From NCBI RefSeq assembly GCF_009689585.1, contig NZ_AP018694.1, forward strand, positions 3,053,001-3,117,000: DNA of 64,000 nucleotides, read 5' to 3'. This document shows positions 34,905 through 44,847 of this stretch, in pieces. The notes under the pieces are model-generated. The model was given only the letters and a program-made list of their open reading frames with translations, had not been told where the DNA came from and did not search any database. This DNA is from Aquipluma nitroreducens. Lineage in GTDB: Bacteria; Bacteroidota; Bacteroidia; Bacteroidales; Prolixibacteraceae. Position numbers and translations under genes: made by a program. Position 1 is the first letter of the stretch, and the number at the start of each line of letters is the position of its first letter.

Positions 34905-36482
34905 ATGAAAAATACATTAATCATAATATTTGGGCTACTGACGGTCATGGCCTGCTCGTGCAAAGACTATTTAGATCTTCAACCACTTACCCAGTACAGT
35001 GAGACAACCTTGTGGACAGGGGTAAACGATGCCACCGCCGCGTGTAATTCTTGTTATTCTCAATTTGAAGATGGCCAATGGGTTGTATATATGGCTGTGG
35101 CAAGCGATGATGCACATGATGCTTATCCCTGGGAGGGATGGCAGGAGTTTGGCAACATGCAACTACTTACTCCTAATAGCTGGAGGACTAAATTTGATTT
35201 TAGAACTATTACCCGATGTAACTGGTTCTTAGAAAATATTGATAAAGCTCCCATTGATGAAGCACTTTCTGCAAGGATGAAAGGTGAAGTTAGGTTTATC
35301 AGGGCTTATCAATATTTTGAAAGGTGTCAGTTATACGGTGATTTTCCGTTGGTAACTAAAATGCTTACTACAGAAGAAGCTAATGCTGTTACAATGACCC
35401 CAAAGGCTGAAATAGTAAAATTTATACTAACTGAATTAGAAGCGATTATTACTGACCTGCCAACATCCTATGAGGGAAGCGATAAAGGTCGTATTACACA
35501 GGGAGCTGCCTGGGCCCTAAAAGCAAGAGTTGAGCTTTTTAATGGAAAATATGCCGAAAGTGCTGTTTCTAGTAATAAAGTAATGAAACTGGGTGTTTAT
35601 TCACTATTCCCAAATTATCAGGATCTTTTCCGTATTGCAAATGAATATAATTCGGAAATAGTGCTGGATCTCGGATATTTGGAAAGTGACCCAAACCGGA
35701 CCATAGGATTGATGGTTCTGGCTCCGGAATCGACACCGGGAGGAGGATGGAGTTCCGTGAATATTACCCAATCCCTTGTCGATGCTTATGAAATGACCAA
35801 TGGTAAAACGATTGATGATCCAAGCTCCGGTTATGATATTGATCATCCTTTTTTGAACCGTGATCCCCGTTTGCTTCAGACAATCATAGTGCCTGGTTCT
35901 GAGTATGCCGGAATAATTTTTAATCCGATGGATCCGAACTCTCTGGACTACTGGCCTACTTACAATTATACCGGATATGTTGGTCGAAAATATATACATT
36001 ATAAATCTGAATTAGGAGATCTCTATCGTGCCGGCTTGAATATACCTCTTATACGGTATGCTGAAGTGTTGCTGACCTATGCTGAATCAAAAATAGAATT
36101 AAACCAGATAGATAAATCCGTATATGATGCCATCAGCCAGGTACGTTTACGTGCCGGATTACCTGCAGTTGACCAGACTAAATATACTACGCAGGTACAA
36201 ATGCGTGAATTGGTCCGGAGGGAAAGAAGGGTGGAACTGGCTCTGGAAGGACTACGCTGGTATGATATCCAACGATGGAAAATAGGTGAACAAGTAATGA
36301 ATGGTCCCATATATGGCCTTCGTTTTAGCGATATAGATGCTGCTGGGAAAGTGACCTATACTTCAACTGAACATGCTAAAATTGAAGATCGGGTATTCAA
36401 TCCTGCAAAAAATTACCTTTGGCCAATACCTCAAAGTCAACTTGACATCGGCAAAAACCTTAAACAGAATCCGGGATATTAG
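34905..36482 (+). CDS. susD: SusD/RagB-family glycan-binding outer-membrane lipoprotein
   Basis: A 525-aa lipoprotein: signal peptide with Cys about residue 17-19 (LTVMACSCKDYLDLQP), an N-terminal SusD-like region (about 25-210, with helical TPR-like repeats such as GEVRFIRAYQYFERCQLYGD) and the RagB/SusD C-terminal domain (RRERRVELALEGLRWYDIQR). It caps the SusC transporter and binds glycans at the surface. Close spacing to susC means one transcript. A 30-bp piece of its coding sequence (36214-36243) is nearly repeated downstream at 36893. Confidence 0.95.
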   Translation: MKNTLIIIFGLLTVMACSCKDYLDLQPLTQYSETTLWTGVNDATAACNSCYSQFEDGQWVVYMAVASDDAHDAYPWEGWQEFGNMQLLTPNSWRTKFDFRTITRCNWFLENIDKAPIDEALSARMKGEVRFIRAYQYFERCQLYGDFPLVTKMLTTEEANAVTMTPKAEIVKFILTELEAIITDLPTSYEGSDKGRITQGAAWALKARVELFNGKYAESAVSSNKVMKLGVYSLFPNYQDLFRIANEYNSEIVLDLGYLESDPNRTIGLMVLAPESTPGGGWSSVNITQSLVDAYEMTNGKTIDDPSSGYDIDHPFLNRDPRLLQTIIVPGSEYAGIIFNPMDPNSLDYWPTYNYTGYVGRKYIHYKSELGDLYRAGLNIPLIRYAEVLLTYAESKIELNQIDKSVYDAISQVRLRAGLPAVDQTKYTTQVQMRELVRRERRVELALEGLRWYDIQRWKIGEQVMNGPIYGLRFSDIDAAGKVTYTSTEHAKIEDRVFNPAKNYLWPIPQSQLDIGKNLKQNPGY

Positions 36483-36680
36483 ACTTATCTATTCTCATGG
36501 AAAGGTAGTTTAGCTTTTAATGATCAATGTTTCGGATGTAAATTAATATCATTCTTACCATTAAGTTCTGTTTTCAGAGTAAGATTGTTTAATGGTAATT
36601 TGAAGATAGATTTGACAAAAGCGGTGTATGATTCAATCATACACTGCTTTATATTGCTACTGAACTAAATGAAAAGTTAA

Positions 36681-36924
36681 AATGAAAATCAATCTATATT
36701 TTTTTTGTAGCAACATTTATATTCATAAATACAACTTATGGTCAAAATACAACGGTCGATGGCACTAAATATTAATCCAAAATAGCATTTTCTGGTCCGA
36801 TGCTGTCCACGCAATACACATCGGTCCTGAGACAAATGCAACAGTAATTGATAAAGTGAATTTTGAAAAGAATGAGGTTTTAGAGCTTAATTGTCCGGAA
36901 GGAAAGAAGGGTGGAACTGGCTAA
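36681..36924 (+). pseudogene. Decayed secreted-protein gene between susD and the GH30-like genes
   Basis: Two overlapping frames look coding: NTTVDGTKY near 36740, close to the N-terminus of the GH30-like protein downstream (NLTVDGAKKYQ), and DAVHAIHIGPETNATVIDKV followed by NFEKNEVLELNCPEGKKGG up to a TAA at 36922-36924. They are joined by frameshifts and stops. The last 30 bases copy a piece of susD. Confidence 0.5.
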
Positions 36925-37051
36925 GTACATTCATTCAACCACAATATATTTTTTAAACCGGAAGAATGTTGAGCGGAGATTAAAGCCGTGAGTGAATCAA
37001 TAGAGCACCGCTTTTATTCCAAATAACTAAGTTAACATAATAATTATTTTT

Positions 37052-38452
37052 ATGAAAAATATTCTATTTCTAACAATTACGACAATAGTTCTATTTGTGT
37101 ATACAGCGTCTGCACAAAACTTAACAGTCGATGGTGCTAAAAAATACCAGACTATTCATGGACTAGGAGTAAATATAAATCCTCAGTCGTGGAACGTAAA
37201 CCCTAACGCGGTCAAGACGGTGATCGACAGCCTTATCACAGGGTTGGGATGCACTAGCTTCCGGCTAATGTATGATGATTGCGACTGGGAAGCCAGGAAT
37301 GACAACAACGATCCCAATTCATACAATTGGGCCTACTATGATTCCGTATATAGCGCTCCACGATTTACCTGCGTTTGGAATACGGCACAATATTTAAACA
37401 GCAGAGGGATCACCGACATTACTCTTAGCCCCGATGGTGCAGCTCCCGGTTGGATGGGTGGAACAAAACTTAAACCTGGAGTTGAGGTGGAATACGCCGA
37501 AATGATGGCGTCGATGGTGTATTATGGACAGAAGCGTCGCACTCCTGCTATCCATTTCAGCATGTTGTCACCAATCAATGAAACGACTTGCGGTGGGGGA
37601 GAGGCGCCTGTTATGACCACAAATCAGCTTGGCACCATTTTTAGCAGCATTGCAACACATCTTATTCATGACGGTATCACAAATGTCACGCTTGTTGGAC
37701 CTGACGATTGTGATGGCTGGCCGGCAAGTGTCCACGCCATTATAACAAACAAGATCACCATGTCAAAACTCAAATTCCTTGGTGGTCACCAATATGGAAA
37801 TAGTACTTCAACAAGCAAGGGTTTGGTAGACTCAGTTAAAAATTCTGCTTACAAAGACAGAGGAGTGATCATGACCGAAGCAAACGAAGTCTGTAACGGC
37901 TTTAAATGCGATGGAGGATCATACAACCCCGATTATGGATTCAACAATTATGCAGGCCCGGCCTATAAATATATTCTCCAGCATCTGAATGTTGGCGTTA
38001 ATGGAATTCAGTTATGGGAAGGCTACGATAGCCGTTATCATCATCCTAACCGGTATTTGACCTGGAGTTTTTGGGGAATATTTGCAGTAAATGACACCCT
38101 CAAACCTGATGTTTATACTATTCGTCCGCACTATTATGTATTTAAACAATTATATAATTTTGTCAAACCAGGGTTCCAAAGGATAGATATTTCTACAAGT
38201 AGGCCAAATCTGACAGTTTCGGCATTCCGAAATCCAAAAAATGGAGAGATAATTATTACAGGCAAAAACGACAGCGACGACCCTCAAACTATTGACGGCA
38301 TCTTAAAAAATCTGGCATCGATATCAACTTTAAAATATTATTATACCGACGCTTCACATAACTTTTCACGTGGAGCTGATGTGGAAGTTAACGATCAATC
38401 TTTTTCGAAGTTAATTCCTGCTTTCGGCGTTTTTACGTTGGTGGGTAAATAA
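37052..38452 (+). CDS. Secreted GH30-like glycoside hydrolase
   Basis: A 466-aa protein with a signal peptide (cleavage after TASAQ). A (beta/alpha)8 barrel of clan GH-A is followed by a C-terminal beta-sandwich, the GH30 layout. The acid/base Glu is in SPINETT (about residue 176) and the nucleophile Glu in IMTEANE (about 275), and a Trp-rich loop (CVWNTAQYLNSRG) is present. GH30 enzymes act on xylans, beta-1,6-glucans, beta-1,6-galactans and others. The sequence is divergent, so the substrate is not assigned. It is the first of two consecutive genes with related catalytic domains. Confidence 0.75.
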   Translation: MKNILFLTITTIVLFVYTASAQNLTVDGAKKYQTIHGLGVNINPQSWNVNPNAVKTVIDSLITGLGCTSFRLMYDDCDWEARNDNNDPNSYNWAYYDSVYSAPRFTCVWNTAQYLNSRGITDITLSPDGAAPGWMGGTKLKPGVEVEYAEMMASMVYYGQKRRTPAIHFSMLSPINETTCGGGEAPVMTTNQLGTIFSSIATHLIHDGITNVTLVGPDDCDGWPASVHAIITNKITMSKLKFLGGHQYGNSTSTSKGLVDSVKNSAYKDRGVIMTEANEVCNGFKCDGGSYNPDYGFNNYAGPAYKYILQHLNVGVNGIQLWEGYDSRYHHPNRYLTWSFWGIFAVNDTLKPDVYTIRPHYYVFKQLYNFVKPGFQRIDISTSRPNLTVSAFRNPKNGEIIITGKNDSDDPQTIDGILKNLASISTLKYYYTDASHNFSRGADVEVNDQSFSKLIPAFGVFTLVGK

Positions 38453-38559
38453 ATTAGGTATAAAATGAGGTTCTTTAATTCCAAATTCAGCATATGGTAA
38501 GTCATATTCAGAAAGGATTGACTTAAAAAATAGAAAAACTATCTAAACACAATAAAATT

Positions 38560-41307
38560 ATGAAAAAAATTTCGCTATTTCTGATAATTCAATTATTATT
38601 TTTTCAACACTCTAATTCTCAAAATATTTCAGGCAATACCCCGGTACAACTGCAAATCGATGGAGCAAAAAAGTACCAGCAAATGGATGGGTTTGGTGTA
38701 AATATCAATACTGCGTGGTGGTATAACGGTGATTACGAGGACGCCAGGGTGGTGCAGCCGGCGATTGACATGCTCGTTGATTCTCTTGGCGCCACCATCT
38801 TCCGGGCTGTAATTGAAGAGATAGACTGGGAAGCAGTCAACGATGATAAAGACCCCAACAACTTCAACTGGAATTATTACAATAAAGTCTTTTCAAACAC
38901 AAAATTTCAAGGAGTATGGAATACTTTGCGCTACCTTAATCGGAAAGGGATCACAGACGGATTGATTATAAGCTTGATGGGTGGCGCGCCGGCTGCAGCA
39001 CCTCTTGATCCAAAGGACAAGAAAAAAAGTTGGATGGGTGGCACCGATTACACCATTGACCCTGCGATGGAAGACGAATTTGTCGAGTCGATTGCTGCGA
39101 TGCTCTATTATGCACGGCACACGGCTAAAGCTCAATTCACACTGGTATCGCCAATGAATGAAACTGATGTGATATCTGGAAGCAAAAGTGCCGAGCATCC
39201 CGATGGAATTGTTGAAGGTCCGAATATGCCTGACGCTGTCCAATTTATCCGTGTAATTAAAAAACTTGCTAAAAAGCTTGATGCCATAGGTATGAGCGAC
39301 ATCCGTTTCGTAGCCCCAGACGCCGCAGGTGATCATTTATTTGCTTCGTGTCTGGACGAAATGGTTAAGGATTCCTATCTTATGAGCAAACTTGTATGCT
39401 GGGGAGTACATAATTACAGCAACGATGCAGATAATTATCAAAAAATAGTGAGCAGGCCCGCAAATTTAAACAAATCTTATTGGGTAACCGAAATAGCCGG
39501 AATTGATAACTTGTTTGGCCAGATAGATGATAATCCTACTGCATTCCTTTTTTGGGACGGCTTTGATTGTGTTTACCAACACGCCAGACGAAACGGCTAT
39601 GGCAGTATACCACCTAATGATTGGGTCTTTTGGATAAAAGAACAGGGTAAACCGTTAATAGCATACAATCCTGAAGATAAAAATTGGGTGCCACGTAAGC
39701 AATTCTATGAATATGCCCAACTATTCAAGTTCCTTAAGCCCGGTGCTAGCAGAATTGCCACATCAATCATAAAAGACACTCCGGCAATATATGCCTTTGT
39801 GAATCCTAACATGCAATTGGTGATTGTAGGTCGAAATAGTACTAATGTTCCTATTACAGTTAATGGAAAGCTTTTGAATCTTCCAAAAGTGAATTCATTG
39901 GAAATGTTTTTTACCGATAGTCTTAAAAATTTGTGCAGAACAAGTGATATTACAATTGCTGACAATTCATTTTCAGTTACTATTCCTGCCAACTCGGTAT
40001 TTACTTTAGCAGAAAAAGTAACCAGTACTACAACAAGCAAAACGAAACGATACAAACCCGAACCATTAGATTGGTATGCAGGCGATATGCATGTACACCG
40101 CGATTGTGGAGGCCCGGTTGAAGGAATACTCCCGGAAAGCAAGTTTATTGAAATGATGGCAGTGAACGATTTGGCAGTAATTTCGGTATTAGCCGACAAT
40201 GGCGATGCTGAAGTAAAACCAAGTGAAGTTGACCTTCTGAAGGTAAATGGAAAAGACTATCATTTGTCAATTCCGGGTAGAACTATTCATTATGATGCAG
40301 AATGGCATTTTGACCCAGCCGGTACTACATTTGAACACAAAGCCCTTGGTGGCCATGTCGTATTGCTTGGATTAACTGAGGCTCATCAAATTTGGGACGA
40401 ATCACCATACGAAATTTTGGAATATGGAAGGGCACAAGGAGGTATTGTGGGTTTTTGCCATACCGAATATTTAAACGATGCCGTTCAAAACGATTTGAAC
40501 TGTTGCATCCCAATTGAATATCCTGTTGAGGCTGCCTTAGGTACCTGCGATTTTTTCTCTGAAGATGTATATGGTTCTATTTCTCAAAATAATGGTAACT
40601 ATAATGCCGATGCTACTATCAATGCTTACTACAAAATGCTTAATTGCGGCATTCGCTTAGGTCTATGCGCCGGTACTGATTTTCCTTGTAATGCAAACGA
40701 ACCTTTTGGAACATTATTAACCTATGTGCAGGTTGATGGCGATTTTACTTACCGTAAATGGATTGAAGGAATCAGAGACGGGAAAACGGTTGTGGCCAGA
40801 AACGGTCATGAGGAGTTTATTGATTTGAAAGTGAATAAAACATATCAACCTGGTGATGACATTCAATTTAAAAAGAAAGGGAAAGTTGCTGCTACAATAA
40901 AATGGACATCAATAAAACCACTAACAGGGAGGTTGGAATTGGTTTACAACGGAAAAGTAATTGCCTCGAAAAAAGCGACTGCAACTCCTGATTTACCTAT
41001 CGATTTGGAGGCCGGTTTGGAGGTTGAAGAAAGTGGATGGTTGTGTGCCCGCCGTATGGATGAAAACGGACACCAAACCCACACAGCACCGATTTATTTA
41101 ACAGTAAATAATGCCCCTGTTAGGGCAAGTGTCGACGATGCCATGTTTTTTGTAGGATGGATTGATAATCTAATCGAAAAAACCTCACCCGGCAATGATT
41201 GGAATAAATATTTTTCGCATGATTTAGATGTTGTGCAGGGCAGGTATAAGAATGCAAAAAGTATTTATTTGAAAATTGCGGAAGAAGCAAAGGCACAAAA
41301 TAACTAG
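38560..41307 (+). CDS. Two-domain secreted enzyme: GH30-like hydrolase fused to a CehA/McbA (PHP-type) metallohydrolase
   Basis: A 915-aa protein with a signal peptide. Residues about 25-485 are a GH30-like hydrolase related to the preceding gene: acid/base Glu in SPMNETD (about 200) and nucleophile Glu in WVTEIAG (about 310). After a Thr/Ser/Lys linker (TSTTTSKTKRYKPEP), residues about 505-800 form a PHP-like metallohydrolase of the CehA/McbA group (GDMHVHRDCGG, FCHTEYLND, CAGTDF), with His and Asp residues suitable for a metal centre. The two activities may remove a decoration and cut a backbone, but the PHP-type domain's chemistry here is unknown. Not split: one continuous frame with no stop. 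Confidence 0.75.
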   Translation: MKKISLFLIIQLLFFQHSNSQNISGNTPVQLQIDGAKKYQQMDGFGVNINTAWWYNGDYEDARVVQPAIDMLVDSLGATIFRAVIEEIDWEAVNDDKDPNNFNWNYYNKVFSNTKFQGVWNTLRYLNRKGITDGLIISLMGGAPAAAPLDPKDKKKSWMGGTDYTIDPAMEDEFVESIAAMLYYARHTAKAQFTLVSPMNETDVISGSKSAEHPDGIVEGPNMPDAVQFIRVIKKLAKKLDAIGMSDIRFVAPDAAGDHLFASCLDEMVKDSYLMSKLVCWGVHNYSNDADNYQKIVSRPANLNKSYWVTEIAGIDNLFGQIDDNPTAFLFWDGFDCVYQHARRNGYGSIPPNDWVFWIKEQGKPLIAYNPEDKNWVPRKQFYEYAQLFKFLKPGASRIATSIIKDTPAIYAFVNPNMQLVIVGRNSTNVPITVNGKLLNLPKVNSLEMFFTDSLKNLCRTSDITIADNSFSVTIPANSVFTLAEKVTSTTTSKTKRYKPEPLDWYAGDMHVHRDCGGPVEGILPESKFIEMMAVNDLAVISVLADNGDAEVKPSEVDLLKVNGKDYHLSIPGRTIHYDAEWHFDPAGTTFEHKALGGHVVLLGLTEAHQIWDESPYEILEYGRAQGGIVGFCHTEYLNDAVQNDLNCCIPIEYPVEAALGTCDFFSEDVYGSISQNNGNYNADATINAYYKMLNCGIRLGLCAGTDFPCNANEPFGTLLTYVQVDGDFTYRKWIEGIRDGKTVVARNGHEEFIDLKVNKTYQPGDDIQFKKKGKVAATIKWTSIKPLTGRLELVYNGKVIASKKATATPDLPIDLEAGLEVEESGWLCARRMDENGHQTHTAPIYLTVNNAPVRASVDDAMFFVGWIDNLIEKTSPGNDWNKYFSHDLDVVQGRYKNAKSIYLKIAEEAKAQNN

Positions 41308-41365
41308 TAGCTAAGATTCGCTCTTGGATTTTATGGAAAAATTTAAAAATATTATAAAAACATTT

Positions 41366-43219
41366 ATGAAAAATAACATTATAATTTCTGTGTTGATAGC
41401 AATTACCCTTTCCTGTTCTGAATCCAGAATTACTTCAACCACTTCGTCTTTCCCAATTCTTGTTTTAACTTCTGATAATGGTTCTGATGAATATACCGGA
41501 GAAATCCTTAGGGCAGAAGGATTTAATGAATTCAGGACAGATAAACTTTCGGATGCGAAGGTGACATTGGATTATTTAAGCGGGTTTTACATAGTGATTC
41601 TAACTGAAATGCCTTTAACTGAGCAGCATGTTGAAATGCTTGATACTTATGTCAAAAAAGGAGGTAATTTGTTAGCATTTCGACCCGATAAAAGAATATC
41701 CAATATATTTGGAATGACCGATATGGGTGCTTCTGTAAGTGAAGGATATATTGCAATCGATTTAAATTCTGCGCTTGGCAAAGGAATTACCAATGAATCC
41801 ATACAGTTTCATGGAACAGCCGATAAATATGAACTGAGCGGCGCAAAGACAATTGCTGATTTATTCATTGACGCTCATACAAAATCAGGATCACCTGCTG
41901 TTGTTACCAACAACTATGGCAAGGGACATGCAATAGCCTTTACCTATAATTTGCCAAAGAATATAATTTTTACCCGTCAGGGCAACCCGGAATATGCAGG
42001 TATAGAGAAAGACGGAATTGTTGGACTCCGTGGAATGGATTTATTCACTGATGGCTGGATTGATACAAGTAAAAATACCCTTAATCAGGCAGATGAACAT
42101 ATGCACCTTTTATCCAAATGTCTTGATTATTTGAGTGTAGATTCCAGACCTTTACCTCGTTTCTGGTATTTCCCGGATACATTAAAATGCCTTGCGGTAT
42201 TGGACAATGATGGGGAAGATAATACAGAAGCTGACTTTGAGCCACAATTTGAAGATGTTGATTCGATGGGTGCGAAGATGACGATCTATATTTATGCTCT
42301 TGACAAAGTTTCCAAAGCCTGGGTTGATAAATGGGTGGCTAAAGGTCATGAAATTGCAGCGCATCCCAATGATACCGAAGAAGCCGAAAATCCCACATGG
42401 AATCGTATGGACAGCATTTTAGGCGACATAAAGGGGCAAATCGCCTCAAAATATGGGTTAACAATACGTACTAACGTGAATCATTGGTTTGTATGGTGTG
42501 GAAGAAATGCAGATGGTAGTCAGAATTTTGCAGCCGAAGCAATACTTGAAGCAAAGCATGGAATCGAAATGGATGCAAACTATGCATTTTATGATATAAA
42601 ATCTAATCAGCCAGAGCATTACCTTGGCTCACTGGGAACAAACCAGGGGAACTATATTGGCAGTGGACTTGTTATGAAATATGCCGATGCTGAAGGTAAA
42701 ATAGTTAACGTTTACCAACGTTATACTGCCGTTTACGATCAGCAATACAACGAGAGTAAAGACCCTGAAGGTTTTTTTAACAGTTTTAAAGGATTAATGG
42801 ACAGGAGCTTGAATAATGATATTTATTCCATCATCAGCATAAAGTCTCACAACAACGAGTATTATTTTTCCAAAAAACCTTTAATGAAGATGCTAGCTTA
42901 TGCTAACGAAAAAGGTATTCCGGTTTGGACCGCGCTAAATCTTCTCAATTTTCTTAAAATGAAAGATGAAGCATCTTTCTCCAATCTGGTTTGGTCTGAT
43001 AATCATTTGTCATTTTCCTTAAATTCATCGTTAAAACACAGCAATGGTTTAACTTTTATTGTTCCGGCAATGAGTGGCGGTTTGAATGTAAAAACGATTA
43101 CCACGGATGGTGTGGAGACTCCAATCATTCTTAAATCGGTAAAAGGTAGCGAATATGCGTTTGTAACTGTGACAGGAGGTTCAAACTTTGAAATTGATGT
43201 GAAATACGGGGGATTATAA
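41366..43219 (+). CDS. Lipoprotein with glutamine-amidotransferase-like and polysaccharide-deacetylase-like domains
   Basis: The frame opens earlier (TTG 41324, ATG 41333), but ATG 41366 gives a perfect lipoprotein signal (IISVLIAITLSC), so I prefer it; length is about 617 aa. Residues about 25-220 look like a ThuA/class-I amidotransferase-like fold (FPILVLTSDNG, GKGHAIAFTYNLP), without an obvious catalytic triad. Residues about 250-540 resemble the NodB-type deacetylase barrel: LDNDGED and GHEIAAHPND supply an Asp and a His for metal binding. It may deacetylate or otherwise trim a glycan in the periplasm or at the surface. It follows the fusion gene and probably shares its transcript. Confidence 0.65.
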   Translation: MKNNIIISVLIAITLSCSESRITSTTSSFPILVLTSDNGSDEYTGEILRAEGFNEFRTDKLSDAKVTLDYLSGFYIVILTEMPLTEQHVEMLDTYVKKGGNLLAFRPDKRISNIFGMTDMGASVSEGYIAIDLNSALGKGITNESIQFHGTADKYELSGAKTIADLFIDAHTKSGSPAVVTNNYGKGHAIAFTYNLPKNIIFTRQGNPEYAGIEKDGIVGLRGMDLFTDGWIDTSKNTLNQADEHMHLLSKCLDYLSVDSRPLPRFWYFPDTLKCLAVLDNDGEDNTEADFEPQFEDVDSMGAKMTIYIYALDKVSKAWVDKWVAKGHEIAAHPNDTEEAENPTWNRMDSILGDIKGQIASKYGLTIRTNVNHWFVWCGRNADGSQNFAAEAILEAKHGIEMDANYAFYDIKSNQPEHYLGSLGTNQGNYIGSGLVMKYADAEGKIVNVYQRYTAVYDQQYNESKDPEGFFNSFKGLMDRSLNNDIYSIISIKSHNNEYYFSKKPLMKMLAYANEKGIPVWTALNLLNFLKMKDEASFSNLVWSDNHLSFSLNSSLKHSNGLTFIVPAMSGGLNVKTITTDGVETPIILKSVKGSEYAFVTVTGGSNFEIDVKYGGL

Positions 43220-43367
43220 ATTTAGCTAGTTTCTTCGATTTTCTCCTAATGTATTTATTTGTCACCATTTGTACAGGATTTTTATAGATTTTGAGAAGCC
43301 TATGACTACATCTGTTCCAATGAATTTTGATTCATTTGCTCAAGTAAAATAATTAATAAAAAATTGT

Positions 43368-44047
43368 ATGTCAACATTTAATAACGATGCCGAATTGTTC
43401 TATTTTATAAAAGAAAACTTATATGTGGCTGCGGTCTGCGATATTCTGGACGAGCTAGGTTTCCGAAATCAGGCCATGCACCAGCGTCTGCGCCCACTGC
43501 TTCCCGATGCTGAAAATTGTGGATTCATTGGTCGAGCCCGTACATTTCGATGGATGGAAACAGACTATATCGAGGAAGAAAACCCTTATGGACTGGAGAT
43601 TGAAGCCATGGATTCGTTGAAAACCGGTGATGTAGCCGTCCATTCAACCGATTATGGTGGCACCAATGCACCCTGGGGGAACTGATGAGTACCATCGCTA
43701 AGCGAAATGGAGTTGTCGGTTGTGTTTGTGATAGCCAGATTCGCGATTGTGTAAAAATTATGAAGATGGAATTCCCTGTTTATTATACAGGCATCAGACC
43801 ATTGGATTCAAAAGGAAGAGCGATTGTAAAGGCTTATGACGTGCCGGTAAAGTGTGGTGAAGTGTTGGTAAATACCGGCGACATTGTTTTTGCCGATTTC
43901 GATGGAATTGTAGTCGTTCCTCAATCGATAGAAAGTGAAGTATTTCAAAAAGCCAAAGAAAAAGTTAACAAAGAAAATTTATCACGCAATGAATTGCTAA
44001 GTGGTAAATCGCTACGCGAAGTGTACGACAAATATCAGGCATTGTAA
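43368..44047 (+). pseudogene. RraA-family protein gene with a one-base frameshift
   Basis: Two frames (43368-43685 and 43685-44047) encode the N- and C-terminal halves of one RraA-like protein of about 226 aa. The junction is at a run of five G (near 43675): the first frame ends TNAPWGN-stop, whereas one more G would give NAPWGEL followed by MSTIAKRNG. RraA relatives include oxaloacetate decarboxylase/4-hydroxy-4-methyl-2-oxoglutarate aldolase enzymes; the G/D-rich signature spans GVVGCVCDSQIRDC. A sequencing or assembly error at the G-run is as likely as true inactivation. It heads the catabolic operon. Confidence 0.8.
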
Positions 44048-44060
44048 AAAAAAACATACC

Positions 44061-44831
44061 ATGAGATTAGAAGATAAAGTTGCTGTAATAACAGGCTCAG
44101 GTTCCGGAATTGGAAGGTATTGTGCCTTCGAGTTTGCTAAAAACGGCGCCAAAGTGGTTGTGGCCGATCTAAATGAAAAAGGTGCAGCTGAAACCGAGAA
44201 ACAAATTCAGGCAAATGGTGGAATTGCCGTTACTTTCAAAGTTGATGTTTCAAAACCGGAATCTGTTCAGAAATTGGCCAATTTCACGCTTAAAACGTTC
44301 GGTAGGATCGACGTTTTGGTGAACAATGCTGCCATCCAGATTAACAAAACGGTGGAGGATATGACTTTTGAAGAGTGGAATCTTCAAATGACAATAAACG
44401 TGGGTGGCGTGTTTTTATGCTCAAAACAATTTCTGCCACACCTTCGCAAAACAAAAGGGAACATCGTAAACATGTCGTCGGTAAACAGCTTTTTTGTTGA
44501 GCCCATGTGTGCCGGTTATTGTGCCACTAAATCAGCCATTGTTGGTTTAACCAAAGCCATGGCCATCGATCATGGTCACGAAGGTGTGCGGGTTAACTGC
44601 ATACTTCCCGGATATATTGATGCGGGTTTGGCTGAAGGATACTTCCTGGCACAGCCTGACCCTGCCCAAGCCAGGATAGATGCAGGGAAGCTTCATGCTC
44701 TCTGGCGTATTGGCAAACCAGAAGAAGTAGGTCGCGCCGCTGTGTTTTTGGCCAGCGATGACGCATCGTTTGTTACCGGTTCTTCAATGGTTGTTGATGG
44801 CGGATTTGGTTCCGGACTTCCTCCTAAATAG
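44061..44831 (+). CDS. Short-chain dehydrogenase/reductase
   Basis: A protein of about 256 aa. ATG 44061 (MRLEDKVAVITGSGSGIG) is chosen because the usual SDR N-terminus begins there; the upstream GTG at 44001 adds residues overlapping the previous gene. Present are TGSGSGIG for NAD(P) binding (residues about 11-18), NNAA (about 88-91), the catalytic Ser in NMSSVNS and YCATK with Tyr and Lys. SDRs in such operons oxidise sugars or sugar acids. It is packed between the RraA-like gene and an EamA transporter. Confidence 0.9.
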   Translation: MRLEDKVAVITGSGSGIGRYCAFEFAKNGAKVVVADLNEKGAAETEKQIQANGGIAVTFKVDVSKPESVQKLANFTLKTFGRIDVLVNNAAIQINKTVEDMTFEEWNLQMTINVGGVFLCSKQFLPHLRKTKGNIVNMSSVNSFFVEPMCAGYCATKSAIVGLTKAMAIDHGHEGVRVNCILPGYIDAGLAEGYFLAQPDPAQARIDAGKLHALWRIGKPEEVGRAAVFLASDDASFVTGSSMVVDGGFGSGLPPK

Positions 44832-44847
44832 TTAAAGAAAAACAGAT

